Of a DNA stretch of 64,000 nt, positions 52,896-60,971 are shown one piece after another. The DNA comes from an uncultured Collinsella sp. (GTDB lineage: Bacteria; Actinomycetota; Coriobacteriia; Coriobacteriales; Coriobacteriaceae): the NCBI GenBank assembly GCA_959601045.1, contig CAUGNZ010000002.1, positions 1-64,000 on the forward strand, read 5' to 3'. The notes beneath the pieces were generated by a model. It was given only the letters and a program-made list of their open reading frames with translations, made no database searches and was not told where the DNA came from. The translations under genes and the position numbers were made by a program. Each line of letters begins with the position of its first letter. Positions within the stretch are counted from its first letter, which is position 1.

Positions 52896-53948
52896 ATGAT
52901 CACTTCCGAGCTTTTCGGCACCGCGCCGTGCGGTACCCCCGTTCATCGTTACACCCTCGACGGGCCCGAGATCTGCGTTCGCATTATGGACTATGGCGCC
53001 ACGGTGCTTGGTATCGATGTGCCCGACATTCCCGGCAACGTGCGCGATGTGGTGCTGGGCTTCGATAAGCTCGAGGATTACTTTGACAACCCCGCCTGCT
53101 TTGGCGCGACCATCGGCCCTGTGGCAAACCGCACCGCTGGCGCCACGATCGCCATCGACGGCACGGACTGGCATATGCCCGCCAACGAGGGCGCCAACAA
53201 CCTGCACAGCGACCTTGAGCACGGCCTGCACAAACGTGTGTGGGATGTTGAGCTCGACGAGGTCCATAACGCCGTGCGCATGACCACCTCGCTTAAGGAC
53301 GGCGAGCTGGGCCTGCCCGGCAACCGAACCTTTACGGCCGTGTTTACCGTTACGCGCACCGGCGTCTTCCGCATCGATTATGGCTGCGAGAGCGACCGCG
53401 CCACCTACGTGTCCATGACCAACCACACGTACTTTAACCTTGCAGGCCATAACGCCGGCATGGACTGCGAACATTTCTTTGTCGCCAACGCCGCCCACTA
53501 CCTGCCCATTAACGAGCAGAACATCCCCACCGGCGAGATTGCTCCGGTCGAGGGAACACCGTTTGACTTTCGCGAGCTTCGCCCCGTCGCACCCGGCATG
53601 GAGGCCGACGACCCGCAGATCAAGCAGGCCCGTGGCTACGATCACTGCCTGTGCATCGATGGCTATCAGTACGGCCGCAACCTGCGCCGCGCGATGCACG
53701 TCGAGGAGATGTGGACCGGTCGTGAGATGGACTACTACACCACTGCCCCGGGCGTGCAGCTCTACACCGGCAACTGGCTGGGTGACGAGCACGCCAAGGA
53801 CGACGCCAACTATGGTTGGGGCGCCGGCTTTGCCCTCGAGGCCGAGATGTACCCCGACACGCCGCACCGCCCGCTGTTCCCCCAGGGCATCGTGGGGCCG
53901 GGTCATCCCTATAGCAATGTGATCGAATATCACTTTATGAGGCACTAA
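52896..53948 (+). CDS. galM: Aldose 1-epimerase (galactose mutarotase)
   Basis: A 350-residue GalM. It interconverts alpha and beta anomers of galactose (and glucose), feeding galactokinase. Conserved segments include GFDKLEDYFDNPACFGATIG, RTAGATIAIDG, the catalytic-His loop MTNHTYFNLAGH, the RGYDHCLCIDG segment and QLYTGNWLGDE near the catalytic Glu. Start: ATG 52896 after TTAGGA; the upstream extension overlaps the promoter. It has its own terminator and stands divergent from a DeoR repressor. Confidence 0.95.
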   Translation: MITSELFGTAPCGTPVHRYTLDGPEICVRIMDYGATVLGIDVPDIPGNVRDVVLGFDKLEDYFDNPACFGATIGPVANRTAGATIAIDGTDWHMPANEGANNLHSDLEHGLHKRVWDVELDEVHNAVRMTTSLKDGELGLPGNRTFTAVFTVTRTGVFRIDYGCESDRATYVSMTNHTYFNLAGHNAGMDCEHFFVANAAHYLPINEQNIPTGEIAPVEGTPFDFRELRPVAPGMEADDPQIKQARGYDHCLCIDGYQYGRNLRRAMHVEEMWTGREMDYYTTAPGVQLYTGNWLGDEHAKDDANYGWGAGFALEAEMYPDTPHRPLFPQGIVGPGHPYSNVIEYHFMRH

Positions 53949-53975
53949 GCCCACAACGCGACATATCGCACAGCA

Positions 53976-54009
53976 ACGCCCGCCGGCACCACCGCCGACG
54001 GGCGTTTTT
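53976..54009 (+). terminator. Terminator of galM
   Basis: AACGCC...GGCGTT stem with inner CCGG/GCCG pairing and a following TTTTT, 28 bp after the stop codon. Confidence 0.82.
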
Positions 54010-54053
54010 CATCTTTTGGCTCATTTTCGCTGTGACTGTATGAGTGACATATC

Positions 54054-54205
54054 AAAACTATGCCCATTTACTACGTTTAGCCCGGGGTGCTCGACCATGC
54101 ACCGGTTTTTGTTAAATTCGCAAGCCGTCTACCTGCGGTTTTGTTTTTCTCAAATTCGACATGCTCGGCGATAGCCGACCAAACGTAGTAAATGGGCATA
54201 GTTTT
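54054..54205. repeat. Element B, copy 2: nested palindrome with 25-bp perfect arms
   Basis: Outer arms begin AAAACTATGCCCATTTACTA and match their complement perfectly over 25 bp (54054-54078, 54181-54205). Inside are GTGCTCGACCATG / CATGCTCGGCG-like inner arms and a centre CTACCTGCGGTTTTGTTTTT. Element A has the same order of outer arm, GTGCTCG inner arm and ACCTGCGGTTTT centre. Confidence 0.8.
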
Positions 54206-54272
54206 TGACAGGCGGCATCGCGCGCATCCCTCGCAAGGGCAAAATGATCCGTTTTCCTCCGTCCCCAAGGGA

Positions 54273-54755
54273 TCAGTTGAACAGATTGCCAATGGGGTCG
54301 GGGGCGGAACTGGGGAGATAACGGATTTCTAGCTCTATGCCGAGCTTTTGCAACTCTTTGAAGGCGGCGATGTCCGTATCGTCTACGGCAATGGCAGGCG
54401 TTGCAGAGCGCTTGCCCTCCCTCGCCCGCATATGGCCGATGCTGATCTTGGTTATTGGCACACCGCCCTTAACCAGCGCGAGTGCATCCGTGGGCGACGC
54501 CACCATGATGAGAATCCATTGGCGCGGCGTTGCGGTATAAATGATGTCGATGGTCCTTTGCACCGAGAAAAACCGCGTCCAAACGCCTTCTGGCGCCGCC
54601 ACCCTCATGGGTGCCCATTGGCACGAATCCGCCGCGATCTCATCGTTGACGATTAAGACAAGATTGGAACCCACGGCTTCGTTCCACAGCTCAACGTCTT
54701 GCCCGTAAATGAAACGGTCATCGATACGCGTGAGAAGGATCTTGGGTTGAGCCAT
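54273..54755 (-). CDS. Mannose/fructose/sorbose-family PTS EIIB-like protein with Tyr at the phospho-His position
   Basis: A 160-residue protein of the EIIB-Man fold: LLTRIDDRFIYGQDVELWNE, LVLIVNDEIAAD, ILIMVASPTDALALVKGGVP and ITKISIGHMRAREGKRSATP follow the family along its whole length. The active-site loop, normally RIDDR(L/F)IHGQ, reads RIDDRFIYGQ, with Tyr17 (TAC) in place of the phosphorylated His. The protein otherwise looks intact. No EIIA, EIIC or EIID gene is next to it; an EIID lies 9 kb away. It may be a non-catalytic regulator or a decaying gene. Start ATG 54755; an upstream in-frame ATG is less likely. Confidence 0.85.
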   Translation of the reverse strand: MAQPKILLTRIDDRFIYGQDVELWNEAVGSNLVLIVNDEIAADSCQWAPMRVAAPEGVWTRFFSVQRTIDIIYTATPRQWILIMVASPTDALALVKGGVPITKISIGHMRAREGKRSATPAIAVDDTDIAAFKELQKLGIELEIRYLPSSAPDPIGNLFN

Positions 54756-54894
54756 GGCTGCCCCATTCTGTTTGAGACCCATACGAGCGGGACGTCGGCC
54801 ACCAACTCAACAGCAGGTCAAGTACCAAATGGGCACTGCAGACATCACGCCTCTAATATTAGTGCATTTAAAGTGAGAAAAGCCGTCAGAACAC

Positions 54895-54923
54895 TTGCGC
54901 GGATGTGCGATGTCCCGTATCAT
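54895..54923 (+). promoter_or_regulatory. Promoter of tRNA-Thr
   Basis: TTGCGC (54895-54900) and TATCAT (54918-54923) are separated by 17 bp, 39 bp before the tRNA. Confidence 0.65.
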
Positions 54924-54962
54924 AGACAGCCGTTGACGCCTCAGTTGCGTCATCACATGGCC

Positions 54963-55038
54963 GCCAGCGTAGCTCAGTTGGTAGAGCACCGCTCTCGTAA
55001 AGCGGGGGTCACCGGTTCGAGCCCGGTCGCTGGCTCCA
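54963..55038 (+). tRNA. tRNA-Thr (anticodon CGT)
   Basis: A 76-base cloverleaf: acceptor GCCAGCG / CGCTGGC, D-arm with AGCTCAGTTGGTAGAGC, anticodon stem CCGCT / AGCGG around CTCGTAA (anticodon CGT at 54996-54998, reading ACG), T-arm GGTTCGAGCC, discriminator T and an encoded CCA. A GC hairpin with T-run follows. The DNA beyond it is unusually low in GC. Confidence 0.97.
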
Positions 55039-55049
55039 TTACACAAGAT

Positions 55050-55072
55050 AGCCGCCTTCGGGCGGCTTTTTT
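55050..55072 (+). terminator. Terminator of tRNA-Thr
   Basis: AGCCGCC-TTCG-GGCGGCT followed by TTTTTT, 12 bases after the tRNA end. Confidence 0.92.
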
Positions 55073-55295
55073 GTTGCCGAATTTGAGTGCGTGCGCGCCA
55101 ATCCAAACATCGCCACGTCAACGGCGGCCCACTCGGTGGACTTCGGGTTTAATGCTTAGGGGCGGGGATTTACCAAAGTGAAATCTTAATGAAAAGAAAC
55201 CCAGCTGCAACAATTGCCATGGTGAGGGCTCAAATTGGCCATATAGATCTAAAATAGTCACAATATACAAATGTCGAGAGATATTGGCGATATAG

Positions 55296-55805
55296 ATGAA
55301 AAGAACTAAGGGTTTTCTTTTGCTGGTATTGATGCTGCTCGGACTGTTCTGCCTGAGTGGCCCTTCTTGGGCCAAGGCTGCCTGTCCTGAAGGTGAGCCT
55401 TAGCAGTCTTATACGGGCAGCCTGCTGATAACTGCTAAGGAGGGCGATGCCGACTCTCAGTCTGGGGTAAATCCCCTTGCCACTTTTGAGGGGGACGGCG
55501 GAACGGTCAAGCTTGACCATATTGGTAGCGTGATTTTGAGGTGGCAAGTTCTTCCGGACAAAATTGCGAACGATCCCTTCTCTTTTGCTGGAACGATTTA
55601 TCTATACAAGGTTGTGAGCGGAAAACAAAAATACGTCGATTGCTATCCGACAAACGGGTCTGGAATTGCATTCACCGGCATTTCGGGGCAGATTGATACA
55701 CATGTACGAAAGGGAACCTAAGTGGTGCGTTGGGTTGGAGCTGCTGCAGGTCCGATATGGATTGCGGTCTTGCGCCCCGATGTCCAAATAGGTTTCTCTC
55801 TCTAG
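55296..55805 (+). pseudogene. Secreted protein gene with two in-frame stop codons
   Basis: From ATG 55296 the frame encodes a clear signal peptide (MKRTKGFLLLVLMLLGLFCL, cleavage near SWAKA) and continues for 169 codons to TAG 55803, interrupted by TAG at 55401 and TAA at 55719. Sequence on both sides of each stop reads as plausible protein (GEP-stop-QSYTGSLLITAKEGD; HVRKGT-stop-VVRWVGAAAG), so single-base changes of Gln and Tyr codons are the simplest cause. I recognise no domain; the mature part looks beta-rich. GC content is well below the neighbours, suggesting transfer. Stop-codon readthrough is a less likely alternative. The 257 bp before it hold no other gene. Confidence 0.6.
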
Positions 55806-55819
55806 ACGGGAAGTTGCTC

Positions 55820-56185
55820 ATGGACGCCATATATGACGGAGATGACTGGGTCGATCATTATACTTGGCGCCTGGTCGGCTCGAACGACAATGGGGATGTG
55901 GTGTTTGATGGACTATGTCCAAAGCATCTCCATCCTTTTGTCTCGTCGTTAATTGAGAGTTCCGCTCGTGTTGCCCCCTACAGCTCGGCGTTGCTTCATG
56001 ATACGGACGTTTTGAAGACCATAAAGGAATCAATTGACGAGGGCACGATGAGTAGCTTGCTGTTTTCTCGGCTTGTGGGGCTAGATGAGATTGGCTCGAA
56101 ACGACTGCTTGCGGGCGAAAAAGTGGAACTCACTTATCGGTCGATGATTTCAATCCTGCGGCTAGCCGATGTTCTTCGCAAATAA
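55820..56185 (+). CDS. Hypothetical protein, low GC
   Basis: A 121-residue acidic protein starting at an ATG preceded by GGGAAG. It begins MDAIYDGDDWVDHYTWRLVG and ends in a helical AGEKVELTYRSMISILRLAD segment. No family is recognised. It follows the decayed secreted-protein gene by 14 bp with the same low-GC composition, so both probably came together. Confidence 0.55.
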   Translation: MDAIYDGDDWVDHYTWRLVGSNDNGDVVFDGLCPKHLHPFVSSLIESSARVAPYSSALLHDTDVLKTIKESIDEGTMSSLLFSRLVGLDEIGSKRLLAGEKVELTYRSMISILRLADVLRK

Positions 56186-56213
56186 ATGAGGCTTCCCTAT
56201 TCAAAAACCGAAA

Positions 56214-56289
56214 ACCCCGCCAAACGTGATTTCCCTAGGGAAAACCCGTTTGGCGGGGTCCTAGCGTGATTTCCCTAGGGGAATCACGC
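56214..56289. terminator. Element F, copies 2 and 3: twin CCCTAGGG hairpins
   Basis: ACCCCGCCAAACG / CGTTTGGCGGGGT (56214-56259) encloses TTTCCCTAGGGAAAA; directly after, GCGTGATTTCCCTAGGGGAATCACGC (56264-56289) is itself almost a full palindrome. They stand between two convergent genes and can serve as a two-way terminator. Copy 1 is at 28870-28911. Confidence 0.7.
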
Positions 56290-56320
56290 CATCAGACGAA
56301 CAGCTCAGCCGAGCAGCTCG

Positions 56321-56794
56321 CTACTCCTCCCAGTAGGCGTCGGCAAGCAACTTAAAGCAGATCTTCTTGACCGGCTGTGCGCCATCGCCCGGGAACTCGA
56401 GCGTGGGCATGTGGGGCTCGCCGGCAACGAACAGCGCGAATTTGTCGTCGGCAAGATCGCCGGCGATCGAGGCGTCGGAATCGACCAGATCATAGTCGTC
56501 CTTCTCGTCAAACTCCTGGACCAGCGTCAGGCTGCCCGTAGCGACCTTGAAGGCCTCGCGACCCTCGACGTCGATCTGCAGGTCGTGATAGCGCTGATGC
56601 GTCTCATAGTGAGCCTCAGCCTCGGGACGCGTCGTGGGAGACATGACGTTCGCAAAGACCTTCTCACCCAAAATCGGATGGCTGCCGACCTCGAGCTGTG
56701 CCGGGTCGTTCTCCTCGAGCCAGTCGATCAGCACGTCGAGGCCCTTGAGCATTCCGCGGTATTCCTCGATATCGCCCAATGCACCGTAAATCAT
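56321..56794 (-). CDS. YhcH/YjgK/YiaL-family protein (EbgC-like sugar anomerase type)
   Basis: A 157-residue beta-barrel protein of the DUF386 family. Typical segments are MIYGALGDIEEYRGMLKGLD, the metal-site region HYETHQRYHDLQIDVEGREA and the FALFVAGEPHMPTLEFPGDG strand with the C-terminal KKICFKLLAD. Relatives include EbgC, YiaL and NanQ; some act on sugar anomers of sialic acid or galactosides. It precedes a nagA remnant and the lacC-lacX pair, so a role in amino-sugar or galactose use is likely, but the substrate is unknown. Confidence 0.88.
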   Translation of the reverse strand: MIYGALGDIEEYRGMLKGLDVLIDWLEENDPAQLEVGSHPILGEKVFANVMSPTTRPEAEAHYETHQRYHDLQIDVEGREAFKVATGSLTLVQEFDEKDDYDLVDSDASIAGDLADDKFALFVAGEPHMPTLEFPGDGAQPVKKICFKLLADAYWEE

Positions 56795-56826
56795 CTAAAT
56801 CCCCTCTCGGATCGTTTATTTGGCAG

Positions 56827-56955
56827 CTACTCGGTAAATGCATTACCGACGCTGTTGCCACCCACATACGTCTCGACCAGGGTAAGGTCGGGATTGAACA
56901 CGACAAACTCGGCGTCGCGCCCCAGCATAATGCTACCGCACTTGTCGTCGACATG
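56827..56955 (-). pseudogene. Remnant of a nagA-like gene (C-terminal end only)
   Basis: Read on the minus strand this gives AHVDDKCGSIMLGRDAEFVV then FNPDLTLVETYVGGNSVGNA and FTE-stop, which aligns with the last 42 residues of the intact NagA at 59685-60854 (HIEDKCGGIMPGRDADFVVF, ending SVGNAFTE). No start codon in this frame or upstream NagA sequence is present. The fragment lies between lacC copy 2 and the yhcH-type gene, so a second nagA once stood here or a rearrangement ended here. Confidence 0.85.
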
Positions 56956-56991
56956 AGCTAGCAAGCAATGCCGGGGCCGACGCCCAGGCTT

Positions 56992-57927
56992 TTACAGCTC
57001 GGTCACGACAACGCCGTTGTAGACCTCGTCCCAACGGTCCATGACCAGATGGCCGGTCATGGGATCCATGGCATTGAGCTTGCCGCAGGTGTTGGCGGTA
57101 CGCAGCACCGTCTCGTCATCCGCGCCAGCAGCAATCGCATGCGCGAAGCCGGCAATGGTCGAATCGCCAGAGCCCGTAGCGTTAACGGCGGGGATATCGG
57201 GGGTCTTGGCGCGGAATGCACGGCCATTATGGAAGCCCACGGAGCCGGCAGCGCCCATGGACACGACGACCCAGGGGATATCGGAGAAGCGGGCATCAGA
57301 GGCGAGCGCGGCGCGGAGCTCGTCCACATCGTCGGTGGTAAAGCTCGTGCCCAGAAGGCCGTTAATCTCGGTCAGGTTAGGCTTGACCAGCTCGGGCTTA
57401 ATTTCGGACTTAAGGGCGGCCTCGAGCGAAGCACCCGAGGTATCGAGCAGCACCTTGGCGCCGGCGTTCTCGGCAATACCCGTGATCTTGGCGTAGTAGC
57501 CCGCCTCGACACCACGGGGCAGCGAACCCGAGATGGTAACGACAGCGGCCTTGCTCGCAAGCTCGGCGAACTTGGCGGTAAAGGCATCGAGCTCCTCGGG
57601 GGCAATCGTCGGGCCGCTCTCGAGTAGCTCGGTCTGGTTGCCGGCGTGGAGGATGTTAAGGCAAATGCGAGTCTCGCCCTTGATGGGTACAAAATCATTC
57701 TTAATGCCGTTGGCATCCATGAGCTCGGCCATGTAGGCGCCCATGTGGCCGCCGAGTAGACCGGTTGCCACAACGTCGTCGCCCAGCTGACCCAGTACAC
57801 GGGCCACGTTGAGACCCTTGCCGCCGGCGGTCTTTTCGGGCGTCACACGGTTAACGTCGTCGATAATGAGCTCATCGAGCTGATAGCGTGTATCGACGGA
57901 CGGGTTCATCGTAACGGTGAGGATCAT
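56992..57927 (-). CDS. lacC: Tagatose-6-phosphate kinase (PfkB family), copy 2
   Basis: A 311-residue PfkB kinase, very like 38993-39928 along its whole length. Substrate motif VNRVTPEKTAGGKGLNVARV; catalytic VNATGSGDSTIAGFAHAI. In the GalNAc pathway, tagatose-6-phosphate formed by AgaS also needs this kinase, so the copy here probably serves the nagA-agaS set while copy 1 serves lacAB. AAGGAG precedes the ATG. It is 59 bp downstream of lacX copy 2. Confidence 0.9.
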   Translation of the reverse strand: MILTVTMNPSVDTRYQLDELIIDDVNRVTPEKTAGGKGLNVARVLGQLGDDVVATGLLGGHMGAYMAELMDANGIKNDFVPIKGETRICLNILHAGNQTELLESGPTIAPEELDAFTAKFAELASKAAVVTISGSLPRGVEAGYYAKITGIAENAGAKVLLDTSGASLEAALKSEIKPELVKPNLTEINGLLGTSFTTDDVDELRAALASDARFSDIPWVVVSMGAAGSVGFHNGRAFRAKTPDIPAVNATGSGDSTIAGFAHAIAAGADDETVLRTANTCGKLNAMDPMTGHLVMDRWDEVYNGVVVTEL

Positions 57928-57986
57928 TTTTAGCTCCTTATCTCGCAGGCTCCTTGTGCCTCGCGATACGAGTCGACAAAACGGAA

Positions 57987-58868
57987 TTACAGAATCTCAA
58001 TCGTGAACGAGCGAACGACGGTCTCCTTGGGCTTGGCGACAAGGCAGCCACGCTTATGCTCAAGCACGTCGTCCTCATCGGAGCAGGTCGAAAGGCCGCC
58101 CCAAGGCTCAACTGCCACAAAATCACCCTCGGGCTTGCTCCACACAATGAGATATGGGAAGCCCTCAAAGCTCAGGCGAACGCCCTTGTCCTCGCCCTTT
58201 TTGGAAAGCGTGACCTGGCGGCTCTCGAGCACGTCAAAGATGGTCTCCGCAAAATCGAAGAGCTCGTGCGACAGGGGCAGCGTCTTTCCCACCATGGGGT
58301 TCTTGGAGCGCTTGTCCACGTCAATCAAGCCAGTCGAAGGGACAGCGGTGCAAAGCTCTGCAGCCTCTTCTTTCTCAAAGCGCAACTCGTAGTCCGTATA
58401 GGCCTCGCCCTCATCGAGCGGGCACCTAAAGCCGGGATGCCCACCGATAAAGAACGGCATGTCCTCGGTGCCCTCGTTGGTAACCTCATAGGAGACACGC
58501 ACGGCGGCGTCCTCGAGCGTATAGCGGGCGACGAGCCTAAACGGATACGGATAATCGCTCAGCAACGCAGCGTTATCCTCGGACGCCAGACACACAGCCA
58601 ACTCGTTCTCGCCTTGGCTCAGCAGCTTCCACTCCTGCTTGCGCGCAAAGCCGTGGCGAGCGAGCTTTACATGATGCCCGGCAAACGTCATGGCACTACC
58701 ATCGCGCAGGCCTCCGCAAATCGGAAAGCAGACCGGCGCCTGGCCGGACCACACGGCGGGGTCACCCTGCCACAAGTACTCGCGACCTCCGGCCTCAATC
58801 GAGGTAAACGAACCACCAGCCGTGGACACCTTAATAGAAATCGAATCGTTGGAGAGAGCGTATTCCAT
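57987..58868 (-). CDS. lacX: LacX-type aldose-1-epimerase-like protein, copy 2
   Basis: A 293-residue paralogue of 39982-40863, same length. SGQAPVCFPICGGLRDG, FFIGGHPGFRCPLDEGEAYT and VAVEPWGGLSTCSDEDDVLE are shared. Start ATG 58868 after AAAGGA; the longer frame upstream is rejected. As with copy 1 it sits immediately upstream of a lacC, so the two genes were duplicated as a unit. It is divergent from a flavodoxin-like gene. Confidence 0.87.
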   Translation of the reverse strand: MEYALSNDSISIKVSTAGGSFTSIEAGGREYLWQGDPAVWSGQAPVCFPICGGLRDGSAMTFAGHHVKLARHGFARKQEWKLLSQGENELAVCLASEDNAALLSDYPYPFRLVARYTLEDAAVRVSYEVTNEGTEDMPFFIGGHPGFRCPLDEGEAYTDYELRFEKEEAAELCTAVPSTGLIDVDKRSKNPMVGKTLPLSHELFDFAETIFDVLESRQVTLSKKGEDKGVRLSFEGFPYLIVWSKPEGDFVAVEPWGGLSTCSDEDDVLEHKRGCLVAKPKETVVRSFTIEIL

Positions 58869-59024
58869 TGCCCATCCTTTCGAACAACTGCTTTTTGCTC
58901 GCAAGTACCCGTCTCGGCTCTGACCAATGGACAAACCCGCACGCTCATCGATGCGTCCGGTATCCCGGCCATGTAACGGGGTACCATACAGACATTGATG
59001 CAATTACAGCTGAAAGGCCTTCTT

Positions 59025-59609
59025 ATGCGAACCATCATTCTTTATGCCTCACGCCACCACGGCAATACGAAAAAGCTCGTGGACGCCATCGTCGAGGCGC
59101 ACCCCGAAATCGATACCCTCGACGTGAAAACACTCGGCAAAAACGAGTATCCCAACCTGCACGAATACCATCTGATTGGTGTCGCCACGGGCATCTATTA
59201 CTCCGAGATCGACAAGGACATGGCACGCGTGCTCACTAACGTGTTGCAGCCGCAGGACAAGGTGTTTGGCCTTATGACCTACGGTGGCAAAAACAAGTGG
59301 TACGGCAAGGATATCGATGGCATCTGCCGCATGAGGCAGGCCATCTTTATGGGTGTCTACGGCTGCCCCGGCTTTGATACGTGGGGGCCGTTCAAACTCA
59401 CCGGCGGTGTCCAAAAGGGGCACCCGACCGCTGAGGAAATTAAGGGTGCCGTCGACTTCTTCGACAAGATCGAAGACGAGTATGGAGACATCATCGTCGA
59501 AGAGTACGCCAAGCGCGAGAAGCGCCTAGCATACGAGAAGGAGCATCCTGCAGGAGGCCTGGTGGCCGGCGTTAAGCGTACGGCAAAGAAAATCGCTAGC
59601 AAGCTGTAA
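59025..59609 (+). CDS. Flavodoxin-family protein
   Basis: A 194-residue protein with an N-terminal flavodoxin fold. The FMN phosphate loop is ILYASRHHGNTKKLVDAI (residues 4-21), and GVATGIYYSEIDKDMARVL and VFGLMTYGGKNKWYGKD correspond to later loops. A C-terminal basic, helical tail (about 40 residues) ends KRTAKKIASKL. It likely carries electrons or protects against oxidative stress; the partner is unknown. The ATG at 59025 follows AAAGG. It stands divergent from lacX copy 2 and convergent with nagA. Confidence 0.82.
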   Translation: MRTIILYASRHHGNTKKLVDAIVEAHPEIDTLDVKTLGKNEYPNLHEYHLIGVATGIYYSEIDKDMARVLTNVLQPQDKVFGLMTYGGKNKWYGKDIDGICRMRQAIFMGVYGCPGFDTWGPFKLTGGVQKGHPTAEEIKGAVDFFDKIEDEYGDIIVEEYAKREKRLAYEKEHPAGGLVAGVKRTAKKIASKL

Positions 59610-59640
59610 CTGTAAAGGTGCTTTTGAGCGTTTAACCCGT

Positions 59641-59678
59641 ACGGCGGGTCCGAGCAGATTCGGGCCCGCCGTCTTTTT
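59641..59678. terminator. Two-way terminator between flavodoxin gene and nagA
   Basis: ACGGCGGGTCCGA pairs with TCGGGCCCGCCGT, followed by CTTTTTCTTT on the plus side. Confidence 0.85.
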
Positions 59679-59684
59679 CTTTCG

Positions 59685-60854
59685 TTACTCGGTAAAGGCG
59701 TTGCCGACGCTCTGGCCGCCAACATACGTCTCGACGAGGGTGAGCTCATGGTCGAACACGACAAAGTCGGCGTCGCGACCCGGCATGATGCCGCCGCACT
59801 TATCCTCGATGTGCGCGGAGCGTGCCGGCACCTCGGTTGCCATGCGAATGGCGATATCGGCGCTGGCGATGCCCCAGTCGACGATGTTCTTGACGCCCTG
59901 GGCAAGCGTGAGCACCGAACCGGCAATGCTCTTGCCATCGGCGAGCCAGCACAGGTTGTCCTTCATGATGACGTCCATGCCGCCGCTGGTGTAGCTGCCC
60001 TCGGGCATGCCGCCGCAGCCCAGGCAGTCGGTGATGAGTACCGTGTGCTGCCAGCCCTTGGCCTGCAGCAGCGCCTTGATGGCGGCAGGGTTTACGTGCT
60101 TGCCGTCACAGATGATCTCGGCGTAGGTCTCGGACGTGGACATAGCAGCACCCACGACACCGGGCTCACGGTGATGCAGCCCGCGCTGGCCGTTATAGGT
60201 ATGCGTAAAGCAGCTGGCACCGGCGTTGATGGCAGCGATGCACTCATCGTAGGTGGCGTCGGAGTGACCGATGCTGGTCACCACACCCTTGGCGTTCAGA
60301 GCAGCCGCATAAGCAGCGGCACCGTCGCGCTCGGCCGCCATGGCGCTCTTAACGATGCGACCGCCCGCAGCCTCCTGCCACTGATCGAAGACCTCCTCGG
60401 AGGGGTCGATCAGATAAGCGGGGTTCTGCGCGCCCACGTGCTTCATGGTAAAGAAAGGGCCTTCCAGGTAGATGCCCTGAATGCGAGCACCGCAGAAGTC
60501 GGGGCCGCGACCCTCGTCCGCCTGGGCGATGGCGGCGCAGGCGTCCTTAATCTGCTCGACGCCATCGGTGAACGTCGTGGGCAGCCAGCTGGTGGTGCCG
60601 CGACGGGCGAGCTCGGTCGAGCTGATATCGATGCCCTCGGGATCGTTATCGGTAGTCGAGTGGTTATAGAAGCCATGGATGTGGGTGTCGACCATACCCG
60701 GTGCGATCCACGATCCCGTGTAATCCTTAATCTCGCAAGAGGGCTCGTCGGCCTGCCAGGCGCCAAAGACGCCATCCTCGACCATAAGATAGCCGCCCAG
60801 TTGCGGGCCTGCCGGCAAGAAGAACTTGTCAGCCTTAATTGCGTACGTGCTCAT
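59685..60854 (-). CDS. nagA: N-acetylglucosamine/N-acetylgalactosamine-6-phosphate deacetylase
   Basis: A 389-residue NagA-family amidohydrolase. Metal and active-site motifs: DTHIHGFYNHS, the IYLEGPFF Glu, TSIGHSDATYDE, the FTHTYNGQRGLHHREPG loop and the ITDCLGCGGMPEG Asp. It removes acetate from amino-sugar phosphates. With agaS and a mannose-family PTS gene beside it, GalNAc-6-phosphate (AgaA role) is as likely as GlcNAc-6-phosphate. The ATG at 60854 has AAGGAG five bases before. Its last 42 residues are duplicated in the remnant at 56827. Confidence 0.92.
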   Translation of the reverse strand: MSTYAIKADKFFLPAGPQLGGYLMVEDGVFGAWQADEPSCEIKDYTGSWIAPGMVDTHIHGFYNHSTTDNDPEGIDISSTELARRGTTSWLPTTFTDGVEQIKDACAAIAQADEGRGPDFCGARIQGIYLEGPFFTMKHVGAQNPAYLIDPSEEVFDQWQEAAGGRIVKSAMAAERDGAAAYAAALNAKGVVTSIGHSDATYDECIAAINAGASCFTHTYNGQRGLHHREPGVVGAAMSTSETYAEIICDGKHVNPAAIKALLQAKGWQHTVLITDCLGCGGMPEGSYTSGGMDVIMKDNLCWLADGKSIAGSVLTLAQGVKNIVDWGIASADIAIRMATEVPARSAHIEDKCGGIMPGRDADFVVFDHELTLVETYVGGQSVGNAFTE

Positions 60855-60921
60855 ATGCACTCCTTGCTTCTAAAGCAGTTGACTGTGGTGATGCTTATAC
60901 CCAGCTCACGTAAAACAAAAA

Positions 60922-60953
60922 GCGCCCGCCCGCCGTTATGAGCGGACGGGCGC
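60922..60953 (-). terminator. Hairpin between agaS and nagA
   Basis: GCGCCCGCCCGC pairs with GCGGACGGGCGC, followed on the minus strand by TTTTTGTTTT. It is in the 117-bp gap between agaS and nagA and could end or attenuate transcription there. Confidence 0.82.
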
Positions 60954-60971
60954 CCTTACAGGGGGACGCGA

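Noticed and set aside
54961..56300. Intact integrative element at tRNA-Thr
   Set aside because: No integrase gene or repeated tRNA 3' end was found; only low-GC remnants are visible.
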